Source: Arsenophonus sp031446105 (GTDB lineage: Bacteria > Pseudomonadota > Gammaproteobacteria > Enterobacterales > Enterobacteriaceae). From it: a stretch of 64,000 bases of DNA. The stretch lies in contig CP132907.1 in assembly GCA_031446105.1 (NCBI GenBank), forward strand, positions 248,001 through 312,000, read 5' to 3'. Positions 56,995-64,000 of this stretch are shown here, piece after piece. The notes under the pieces were generated by a model that was not told the DNA's origin, made no database searches, and saw nothing but the letters and a program-made list of their open reading frames with translations. Every line of letters starts with the position of its first letter. Within the stretch, counting starts at the first letter, position 1. Made by a program: the position numbers and the translations under genes.

Positions 56995-57573
56995 GTGTTG
57001 AAGAAAATTAAAGATTTTTTTACCGAAAGTATTCAAACACAAATTTCCTCTGCAGAAATATTACCTTATTCAATTTCTGAAGCAGCAAAAATAATAGTGC
57101 ATGCTCTATTAAATGGTAATAAAATTTTATGTTGTGGTAATGGTGGTTCAGGAATAATTGCACAACGATTTACAACCAGTATGATTAACCAATTTGAAGC
57201 TGAACGTCCAAGTCTTCCTGCATTATGCCTTAATACAGATCATATTGTTGTTCATTCTATTAATAATGGGCAAAAAGAAGAAGCATATGCTAAACAAATA
57301 AGGGCATTAGGTCAATCTGGTGACATATTATTTGCAATTTCTACAAAAGGAAAAAATCGTTTTATTATAAAGGCAGCAGAAACAGCATTAGTATGTGACA
57401 TGACTATTATAGCATTAACAGGTTATGATGGTGGAGAATTAGCTGGATTATTAGGAGAAAAAGATGTAGAAATTCGTGTACCTTCAAAAAGAAATATTAG
57501 AATTCAAGAGGTTCATTTATTAACAATTCATTGTTTATGTGATTTAATTGACAATACACTTTTTCCACATTAA
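56995..57573 (+). CDS. diaA: DnaA initiator-associating protein DiaA
   Basis: 192 residues with a GTG start, against 196 in E. coli. DiaA is a tetrameric SIS-domain protein that binds DnaA and promotes timely initiation at oriC. The FTESIQTQISSAEILPYSIS start, NGNKILCCGNGGSG, SMINQFEAERPSLPAL, DMTIIALTGYDGGELAGLLG and LCDLIDNTLFPH all match DiaA more closely than GmhA. GTG 56995 is 7 bases after AGG and is preferred; TTG 56998 would align with the E. coli start. dolP follows after 18 bases, as in E. coli. Confidence 0.93.
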   Translation: MLKKIKDFFTESIQTQISSAEILPYSISEAAKIIVHALLNGNKILCCGNGGSGIIAQRFTTSMINQFEAERPSLPALCLNTDHIVVHSINNGQKEEAYAKQIRALGQSGDILFAISTKGKNRFIIKAAETALVCDMTIIALTGYDGGELAGLLGEKDVEIRVPSKRNIRIQEVHLLTIHCLCDLIDNTLFPH

Positions 57574-57591
57574 GACGATCAAGAAATAATA

Positions 57592-58161
57592 ATGAAATCA
57601 TTATTTTTAATAATATCATTTAGTTGTTTTTTAATACAAGGATGTCTCGAAACTTCTTTAATAGGTTCAACTGCCATCTTAACAAAAAGCGCAATTGATC
57701 CAAGAAGCATAGGGCGTCAAGTAGATGATGGCACATTAGAAATCCGTGTTAGATCAGCATTAAATAAAAATAAAGAAATAATCAAACATGCACGTATTAT
57801 AAATACTGCTTATAAAGGAAATATTTTATTAACCGGACAAGCACCTAAATTATTTATAATTGAATTAGCTAAAAAAATAACAATAAAAGTAAAAGGAGTG
57901 GAAAATATTTATAATGAAATTAGGATAGAGCAACCTATTGATCTTATCAAATCTATAAAAGATACATGGATTACAATCCAAATAAAATTAAAAATATTTT
58001 ATAATAATTTTGTTAAATTATCAACAATAAAAGTATTAACAGAAAATGGTGAAGTATTTTTATTAGGAATTGTTTCTGAAGAAGAGGGAAATATTGCTGC
58101 AAAAATTGCAAGTGAAATAAAAGGTGTAAAGCATGTTTTCACAGGATTTAGTTATAATTAA
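57592..58161 (+). CDS. dolP: Outer-membrane lipoprotein DolP (YraP), two BON domains
   Basis: 189 residues, against 191 in E. coli. DolP is an outer-membrane lipoprotein with two BON domains that supports BamA function and envelope integrity. The signal ends in lipobox LIQGC, with Cys18 the expected lipid site. BON1 contains DPRSIGRQVDDGTLEIRVRS and GNILLTGQAP. BON2 contains DTWITIQIKLK, KVLTENGEVFLLGIVSEEE and GVKHVFTGFSY. Expressed with diaA. Its export depends on LolCDE, also kept in this window. Confidence 0.93.
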   Translation: MKSLFLIISFSCFLIQGCLETSLIGSTAILTKSAIDPRSIGRQVDDGTLEIRVRSALNKNKEIIKHARIINTAYKGNILLTGQAPKLFIIELAKKITIKVKGVENIYNEIRIEQPIDLIKSIKDTWITIQIKLKIFYNNFVKLSTIKVLTENGEVFLLGIVSEEEGNIAAKIASEIKGVKHVFTGFSYN

Positions 58162-58876
58162 TTAAATTTTATTGCCTTTAAATACACGGTGTAATTTATA
58201 TAAAATTTTATTTTATTAAATAATATATTTTTTTATATTTTTAAAATATAAAAAATATCTAATTTAATTATTTAATTAGTTTTTAACTTAGTTTTTAATT
58301 TAATTATTATTATTTTTTTAATAGATTATATTTATTTTTTATTAAAGTAATAAATTATAATGCAAAATTTAATATTTTTAATAACCATATCATTTATAAT
58401 ATACTTATTAAATTTAATAATTATTAAAAAATAATATTTTTTTTATTATAAAATTTTATAAATTTATTTGCTTTTTCTTTAATTTAAAAAAAGATGCTTA
58501 TCATTCTTATCCATAAAAATTAATGTTTTTTTNATTTTATAAAATTTTGTATATTGAGATTCAAATTTAATTTTAAAAATTATTGCATTTTTATTTTTAA
58601 TATTATAAATAGCAATTATAGTTATAATAAATATTTTATATAAAAATAATACCAAAAAATAAATAAAAATTTATTTTATCAAAATTTATTTTGATTTTTT
58701 TTTGCTGCAAAAGATTTAATATTTAAAATAATTTGTCCATTTTTAAATACTCTACAATTATTTTAATATTAAAAGAAATATTTGCATTCATAAATGATTA
58801 TATTCTTATCAAGAATCTAATTTATGCGTTTAACAAATAAAGACAAAAAACAATATCATCAAATACTCCAAAAAAA
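58162..58876. other. Spacer holding the eroded sspB locus
   Basis: About 715 bases between convergent dolP and sspA. The right half carries a readable sspB relic (58679-58795, separate entry). An unresolved base is at 58533. A minus-strand patch at about 58500-58525 (MDKNDKH) might be a further SspB fragment but is too short to claim. The rest is AT noise. Confidence 0.5.
58679..58795 (-). pseudogene. sspB: Relic of sspB (ClpXP adaptor)
   Basis: Downstream of sspA, where E. coli has sspB, the minus strand reads NIKIIVEYLKNGQIILNI followed by KSFAAKKNQNKF and a stop. The core EYLKNGQIILNI matches SspB EYARDGQIVLNI, the substrate-binding beta region. Before this stretch the frame is broken by stops on the way back to sspA, and after it a TGA ends the frame. 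The gene cannot make a functional protein. SspB normally delivers ssrA-tagged proteins to ClpXP. Confidence 0.72.
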
Positions 58877-59515
58877 TTAATTTTTTATCATACACATTTC
58901 ACGTTCAGCTTCCGTTAATGAAGCAAGAAAAGAATCTCTATCAAATACATTTTTCATATAAGATCTAATACCCTCAGTTTCTTTTTCTTGAGGTATATCA
59001 ATATTCCAAGAAGGTAAACGCCATAAAAATGGCGCTAAATAACAATCTGCTAAACTAAATTCCTCACTCATAAAAAATCGCATTTCTTGAAAAATTGGAG
59101 AAATTAATATTAATTCTTCTTTTAGCTGTTTTCGAGTAAAATAAGATTGAGAGTCTCTTTTTTGAATTTTATACATTAAAGAATACCAATCTTTTTCTAT
59201 ACGATACATCATTAAACGAGTATTACCACGAGAAACAGGATAAACCGGCATCAATGGTGGATGAGGGAATCTCTCATCAAGATATTCCATAATTATGCGA
59301 GAATTATATAAAATTAATTCTCTATCCACTAATGTAGGAATTGTTTGATAAGGATTTAAATTAATAAAATCTTGAGGTAAATTATCTTTATTAACATTTT
59401 CAATCTTAAAATTTACATCTTTTTCTGCCAATACAATTCTTACTTGATGGCTAAATATATCAGTTTCACCAGAAAATAATGTTATTACCGAACGTTTATT
59501 AGCAGCAACCGGCAT
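58877..59515 (-). CDS. sspA: Stringent starvation protein A
   Basis: 212 residues, equal to E. coli. SspA has a glutathione-transferase fold and binds RNA polymerase, affecting stress and phage genes. It starts MPVAANKRSVITLFSGETDI, then SHQVRIVLAEKDV, NPYQTIPTLVDREL, IIMEYLDERFPHPPLMPVYP (the PHP surface needed for activity is intact), and ends FDRDSFLASLTEAEREMCM. One shorter loop occurs in the middle. It lies downstream of rplM-rpsI, the conserved order. Its partner sspB is dead. Confidence 0.95.
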   Translation of the reverse strand: MPVAANKRSVITLFSGETDIFSHQVRIVLAEKDVNFKIENVNKDNLPQDFINLNPYQTIPTLVDRELILYNSRIIMEYLDERFPHPPLMPVYPVSRGNTRLMMYRIEKDWYSLMYKIQKRDSQSYFTRKQLKEELILISPIFQEMRFFMSEEFSLADCYLAPFLWRLPSWNIDIPQEKETEGIRSYMKNVFDRDSFLASLTEAEREMCMIKN

Positions 59516-59825
59516 GAAAACCCCCAGATTAATAAAGAATAAATAAAAAAATTATATAAATAATATAATAAAAAATTGTTACATACTAACATTAATATAA
59601 ATAAAAACATTAATATAAATAAATTATATTAATATAATGCATATTTATTAAGAACTGCAATATTATTATTTTTATCTAATAAAAAAAATAGATATTCATT
59701 CATTATAACTTATAAAATTACTATAAATAATCTTAAAAAATATCGATTTTTTTATTTTAATTCATCAATAAAAATATAAAAATAATATATTACTATAAAC
59801 TTTTAGTATAATAATATATAATTTT
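59516..59825. other. Gene-free spacer between rpsI and sspA
   Basis: About 310 bases, AT-rich, up to the rpsI terminator. It includes a short imperfect repeat (ACATTAATATAAATAAA, twice near 59588-59620). The sspA promoter is expected here; none stands out. Confidence 0.4.
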
Positions 59826-59858
59826 ACTAAAAACCCGCTGTAAAAGCGGGTTTTTAGT
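59826..59858 (-). terminator. Intrinsic terminator of rplM-rpsI
   Basis: A perfect 14-base stem ACTAAAAACCCGCT/AGCGGGTTTTTAGT with a 5-base loop, 30 bases past the rpsI stop. The GC core CCCGCT/AGCGGG is flanked by an A run and a T run, so it can work on either strand. Confidence 0.88.
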
Positions 59859-59887
59859 AAACACTTTTTATTTATAAAAATAAAAAA

Positions 59888-60280
59888 TTAACGCTTAGAG
59901 TATTGTGGACGACGACGAGCTTTTTTAAATCCAACTTTTTTGCGTTCAACAGAACGAGAATCACGAGTAACAAAACCAGCTTTACGTAATTCAGGACGTA
60001 ATAATTCATTATATGTCATTAATGCTCTTGTAATACCATGGCGAATCGCACCTGCTTGACCAGAAATACCACCACCTTTAACAGTAATATATAAATCTAA
60101 TGTTTTAGACATATCAAACAGTTCTAATGGTTGAAGAATAATCATTCTTGCTGTCTCACGACAAAAATATTGTTCTATAGTACGTTGATTAATAAAAACA
60201 TTGCCGCTACCCGCCTTCATAAACACACGAGCAGAAGAATTTTTTCGGCGACCAGTGCCATAGTACTGATTTTTAGTCAT
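59888..60280 (-). CDS. rpsI: 30S ribosomal protein S9
   Basis: 130 residues, equal to E. coli. S9 binds the 16S 3' domain, its C-terminal tail reaching P-site tRNA. It reads NQYYGTGRRKNSSARVFMK, GGGISGQAGAIRHGITRAL, and ends RRRPQYSKR, with the conserved terminal Lys-Arg. It follows rplM by 30 bases. Confidence 0.97.
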   Translation of the reverse strand: MTKNQYYGTGRRKNSSARVFMKAGSGNVFINQRTIEQYFCRETARMIILQPLELFDMSKTLDLYITVKGGGISGQAGAIRHGITRALMTYNELLRPELRKAGFVTRDSRSVERKKVGFKKARRRPQYSKR

Positions 60281-60310
60281 ATTTTATCTATCCATCTTTT
60301 AAATTTTCCG

Positions 60311-60739
60311 TTAAATATCAAGCAATTGCGGTTTTTGTGCTATTTGTTCATGATGTTTATCTGCATAAACTCTCATTTTTGCATACATAATTCGACCAAG
60401 AGGTCCTTTAGGTAACATACCTTTAACCGCAATTTTAATAATTCTCTCAGGATAATGAGCAATCATATTTTTAAATGTTATTTTTTTCAGACCTCCCGCA
60501 TAACCACTATGACGGTAATATATTTTATTTTCACGTTTACGACCAGTAACAAGAATTTTTTTTGCATTAATAACAATAATATAATCTCCAGTATCCACAT
60601 GAGGAGTGAATTCTAACTTATGTTTTCCACGTAACCGTCTTGCAATTTCAGTTGCGAGACGACCTAAAATTTTTCCTTCTCCATCAATAATATACCAATT
60701 ACGCTTAACGGTTTCTGGCTTAGCTATAAAAGTTTTCAT
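60311..60739 (-). CDS. rplM: 50S ribosomal protein L13
   Basis: 142 residues, equal to E. coli. L13 is an early-assembly 50S protein that also represses its own operon by binding the leader. It reads RNWYIIDGEGKILGRLATEI, DYIIVINAKKILVTGRK, KMYYRHSGY-like KIYYRHSGYAGGLK, and MLPKGPLGRIMYAKMRVYAD. First gene of the rplM-rpsI operon. Confidence 0.97.
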   Translation of the reverse strand: MKTFIAKPETVKRNWYIIDGEGKILGRLATEIARRLRGKHKLEFTPHVDTGDYIIVINAKKILVTGRKRENKIYYRHSGYAGGLKKITFKNMIAHYPERIIKIAVKGMLPKGPLGRIMYAKMRVYADKHHEQIAQKPQLLDI

Positions 60740-61881
60740 GAAATGATACCATATATAAATTATATATTGGAAATACTTATATTTTATAAAAATACTATAA
60801 TTACCGAAAATTAATTTTAAATGATTAAAATTACAATAAATAAGAAGATCAAAGAGTAATAAGAAATATTATTTTTTAATAATTTAATCATTAAAATATT
60901 ATAATAAACTTTTATAAAAAAATCGATAAATATTAAATATATTTAAAAAAAATAAAAATATAATAAAAAATATATAAAATATTTTTTTAAACTAAAAAAA
61001 TATATTTTTAATTTATATTTTTTATTTCATACTTGATAAAAATTTTTTTAAATATGTATATTTAAAATACCATAAATTAATTCTTCAATATTTTTTAAAA
61101 AATATTAAATATAACTAGTTAAAATATTTTATATTTTAGGAAAAATTAAAAATTTTAAAAAATAATATTTTTTATAATCTTATTAAAAATTTATAATTTA
61201 TCAAATAATACTTATATAAATTACTTTAAAAACTTCAAATAATAGAATCCTTTTCCTTGCAAAAAAAATACTCTTTGTTTAAGATATATAGTATAAATTA
61301 TGCTTTTTAAAAAAATGATATAAAACTAAATCAAACCAAAAAAATATAGCTGATTATTATATTATTTTTATAAAATTAATAATTATGGATTTTTTATATT
61401 TTTTATTTTAGATTATATTTTAATAGTTTAATTTAATATAAATTTTTATAAAAAAATACGTTTTATTTAATGATTATTATAAAGAATAAATAATATAAAA
61501 ATTTATATTCATTCAATAAAAAAAATTATGAAAAATTTTAGTATTTTTAATAATAAAATTTTTTAATAAAAAATATTAAAAATAAAACTCAAATTTTAAA
61601 AAAATAAATAATTTTTTTATTATTTTTAAATATATTCATAGACAATAGTTTAATATTTATATGCTTACAATCAATTCTTTAAAAAATATTTTAGAAATAT
61701 TAAAGTTAATAAAAAAATAAAAAAAACTAAATAAGAAAAACAATGAAATAAAAAAATCTATTAATTTTTAAGTTATTTATAATATTTTTAAAATAAGTTA
61801 ATATTCTATTTTTCAATTATATGCTAGTAACTAAGAATTTAATTGCCTTAATAAATTAAGGTATTTAAGAGAATAAAATTC
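60740..61881. other. Long gene-free spacer where zapE/yhcB would lie
   Basis: About 1.14 kb between divergent rplM and degQ. E. coli has zapE and yhcB here. No frame, motif or RNA was recognised. The rplM leader, target of L13 autorepression in E. coli, should lie within the first 100 bases, but its hairpin cannot be identified by eye. Confidence 0.5.
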
Positions 61882-63306
61882 ATGACAAAAAAAGAAAAAT
61901 ATTTTTTAAATATATTCACAATAACTGTAATTAATATTATATTTCTTCTGCCAACAATAACTTATGCTGCATTAATGTTACCATCAGTTTCCATATCAGC
62001 TGAACAAAAAATACCCAGTCTAGCTCCTATGTTAGAAAAAGTACTACCTGCCGTAGTTAATATTCGTGTATCTGGAACACGTGTTCACAATCAACAATTA
62101 CCAGAAGAATTTAAATTCTTTTTTGGACCTAATTTTCCTTCACAACAAAAAAGCATTCGTCCTTTTGAAGGAGTAGGTTCTGCTGTTATTATTAATTCAG
62201 AAAAAGGTTACATTTTAACTAATAATCATGTTATTGATAACGCCGATAATATTCAAATTCAAGTTAATGATGGAAGAGAAATTGAAGTAAAACTTATTGG
62301 TCGTGATCCTCAAACAGATATCGCTTTATTACAAATTAAAGATTCTAATGAAGAAAATTTAAAAAAATTAAATTTAACAGCTATAAAAATTGCTGATTCT
62401 GATAAAATACGTGTTGGCGATTTTGCTATTGCTGTGGGTAATCCTTTTGGATTGGGGCAAACAGCAACATCAGGAATTATTTCTGCATTAGGCCGTAGTG
62501 GTTTAAATTTAGAAGGTTTAGAAAATTTTATTCAAACAGATGCCTCTATTAATAGAGGTAATTCCGGTGGCGCATTAGTTAATCTTAATGGTGAGTTAAT
62601 TGGCATTAATACTGCTATTTTAGCACCTGGAGGAGGTAATATCGGTATAGGTTTTGCTATTCCATCAAATATGGCAAAATCTCTTAGTGATCAAATTATT
62701 AAACATGGTGAAGTAAAACGTGGAGTTCTGGGAATTAAAGGAACTGAAATGACTTCTGATTTAGCTAAAGCTTTAAATATTGATGCACAAAAAGGTGCAT
62801 TTGTAAGTGAAGTCATACCAAATTCTGCTGCAGATAAAGCAGGTATCCAACCCGGTGATGTTTTGGTATCCATTAATAACAAATATATTAACAGCTTTGC
62901 TGAATTAAGAGCAAAAATTGGTACAAGCGCAATTGGTCAAAAAATAATCATTGGACTATTACGAAAAGGTAAATCTTTAAAAATACACGTTACATTAGAA
63001 GATAGTAATCCAACAAGCACAAAAGCAGAAATTTTAATGACATCACTTATGGGAGCAACTTTAAGTAATAACACAAGAAAAGGTACTAAAGGAGTTCAAG
63101 TTGATAGCGTTTCTTCTAATTCACCTGCAGCAATGCTTGGCTTAGCTAAAGGTGATCTAATTATTGGTGTTAATCAGCAAAGAGTAGAAAATATTAATCA
63201 ATTACGTAAAATTATTTCTAGTAAACCAGTTGCGTTAGCATTAAATATCTTACGTGGTGATCAAAATATTTACTTATTAATTCGTGGTAATAATATATTT
63301 AATTAA
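61882..63306 (+). CDS. degQ: Periplasmic serine endoprotease DegQ
   Basis: 474 residues, 455 in E. coli DegQ. A hydrophobic signal peptide ends about TYA, residues 29-31. The trypsin-like domain has the full triad: His116 (LTNNHVI), Asp146 (DIALLQI) and Ser228 (GNSGGAL). Two PDZ domains follow, at roughly 270-365 (GVLGIKGTEM, GAFVSEVIPNSAADKAGIQPGD) and 385-470 (SPAAMLGLAKGDLIIGVN). The short LA loop and IPSLAPMLEKVLPAVV start favour DegQ over DegP. It is near rplM-rpsI as in E. coli; degS does not follow. Confidence 0.93.
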   Translation: MTKKEKYFLNIFTITVINIIFLLPTITYAALMLPSVSISAEQKIPSLAPMLEKVLPAVVNIRVSGTRVHNQQLPEEFKFFFGPNFPSQQKSIRPFEGVGSAVIINSEKGYILTNNHVIDNADNIQIQVNDGREIEVKLIGRDPQTDIALLQIKDSNEENLKKLNLTAIKIADSDKIRVGDFAIAVGNPFGLGQTATSGIISALGRSGLNLEGLENFIQTDASINRGNSGGALVNLNGELIGINTAILAPGGGNIGIGFAIPSNMAKSLSDQIIKHGEVKRGVLGIKGTEMTSDLAKALNIDAQKGAFVSEVIPNSAADKAGIQPGDVLVSINNKYINSFAELRAKIGTSAIGQKIIIGLLRKGKSLKIHVTLEDSNPTSTKAEILMTSLMGATLSNNTRKGTKGVQVDSVSSNSPAAMLGLAKGDLIIGVNQQRVENINQLRKIISSKPVALALNILRGDQNIYLLIRGNNIFN

Positions 63307-63333
63307 TATATAAAATTAAATTAATATATAAAG

Positions 63334-63375
63334 AATAACAAGTGCAACTTTAATAAATGTACTTGTTATTTTTTT
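63334..63375 (+). terminator. Intrinsic terminator after degQ
   Basis: A 10-base stem AATAACAAGT/ACTTGTTATT (63334-63343 with 63361-63370) with a 17-base loop, followed directly by five T residues, 28 bases past the degQ stop. This makes co-transcription with a downstream degS unlikely. Confidence 0.75.
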
Positions 63376-63740
63376 AGATTTTTTTGATTTTTTTTAATAT
63401 TAAAAAAAATAAAATACGATTTATTTTTTTGATTTAATGAACAGAAATAAAAAAATAATTAAAAATTTTAAGAAATTGTACTTATAAAAAATAATTGTAT
63501 ATTTTTTATAATTTAATTTTAGCATCTTTTGTATTTTAAAAAATACTATTTTTTTGTATTAACAATAGTATTTTAAATTTAAACTAAAAAAAATTGAATA
63601 TTATTTATGATATTTTTTAAAACTTATTTAAAATAATATAAAAATATATATACATAATATTATTTTTTTATTAATATTTTAAAAAAAATATTTTTTATAT
63701 TCCTAAAATTTCTAACAATAAAAATAAATAATTTTTTATT
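63376..63740. other. Gene-free spacer between convergent degQ and murA
   Basis: About 365 AT-rich bases after the degQ terminator. No degS fragment was recognised. Confidence 0.45.
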
Positions 63741-64000
63741 TTATTGAATTCGCTTTATTTTAGCTCCTAAACTACGCAATTTTTCTTCTATTTTTTCATA
63801 TCCTCTATCAATATGATAAACACACTCAACAATTGTTTTTCCTTTTGCAATACAACCAGCCAGAACTAAACTTGCAGATGCTCTTAAATCAGATGCCATA
63901 ACTTGAGCACCAATTAATTGTTTTACACCATGACAAAAAATTATATTTTTTTTTATTTTTGCACAAGCCCCCATACGCATTAATTCTGGGATATGCATAA
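63741..64000 (-). CDS. murA: UDP-N-acetylglucosamine 1-carboxyvinyltransferase, 3' end (partial)
   Basis: The C-terminal 86 residues of MurA; the gene continues past the right edge. MurA transfers enolpyruvate from PEP to UDP-GlcNAc, the first committed peptidoglycan step. Visible are HIPELMRMGACAKI, VMASDLRASASLVLAGCIA (with the catalytic-domain DLRASA block) and the terminal HIDRGYEKIEEKLRSLGAKI. The ATG at 63998 is internal, since family members read FMHIPELMRMG here. The end lacks the few extra residues of E. coli MurA. Confidence 0.96.
   Translation of the reverse strand, partial: MHIPELMRMGACAKIKKNIIFCHGVKQLIGAQVMASDLRASASLVLAGCIAKGKTIVECVYHIDRGYEKIEEKLRSLGAKIKRIQ

Noticed and set aside
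59588..59620. Short direct repeats near sspA
   Set aside because: Two imperfect AT-rich units only; no spacer regularity, so not CRISPR and not an IS end.

Overview
The window reads as part of the chromosome of a strongly AT-rich, gene-poor enterobacterial endosymbiont, most likely of an insect. Nearly every protein aligns by eye over most of its length to an E. coli counterpart, the base composition is very AT-biased, and about 70% of the window is coding. The remaining 30% is AT-rich spacer sitting where E. coli neighbours used to be. Gene order follows E. coli blocks with deletions. Hemolymph- or blood-feeding symbionts such as the Arsenophonus group are a reasonable guess, but the genus cannot be fixed from the sequence alone. 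Four unresolved bases (3628, 54575-54576, 58533) suggest a draft assembly.

Layout. 1-9.2 kb: 5' end of ferritin ftnA, pabB, upp, the ppk-ppx polyphosphate pair and trhP. 9.2-10.2 kb: the leuZ-cysT-glyW tRNA cluster with pgsA. 10.9-23.1 kb: the lipid, replication and folate block read on the minus strand (rluC, rpmF, a plsX relic, fabH-fabD-fabG-acpP-fabF, pabC, tmk, holB, tatD, hinT, lpoB). 23.6-28.5 kb: rne with a degenerate tail, tmaR, sbcB. 28.7-31.7 kb: lysP, tRNA-Pro(GGG), rplY. 32.7-43.6 kb: mnmA, purB, lolCDE, an N-terminally truncated mfd, ndh. 44.9-51.6 kb: sthA and a trehalose operon (treB, a GH65 phosphorylase, pgmB). 52.2-64 kb: alx, yqjA, rnpB, rsmI, diaA-dolP, sspA with an sspB relic, rplM-rpsI, degQ, and the 3' end of murA.

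How the genes work together. Trehalose, the main insect blood sugar, would enter through TreB as trehalose-6-phosphate, be split by the GH65 enzyme with phosphate, and be recovered as glucose-6-phosphate by beta-phosphoglucomutase. TmaR, a polar organiser of PTS Enzyme I, is also kept. Fatty acid elongation is complete from malonyl transfer to condensation and first reduction, but the PlsX acyl-phosphate route is broken. Lipoprotein export (LolCDE), envelope quality control (DegQ, DolP, LpoB) and DedA/TerC membrane proteins remain. The p-aminobenzoate branch of folate (pabB, pabC) is kept. DNA repair is pared down: Mfd has lost its UvrB-like region and uvrC is absent beside pgsA.

The most noteworthy items are the phosphorolytic trehalose operon, readable relics of plsX, sspB and the mfd 5' end, an 8-residue insertion in acyl carrier protein, an RNase E that keeps an arginine-rich RNA-binding patch in an otherwise eroded tail, and a lysP frame whose natural start appears mutated to ATA.
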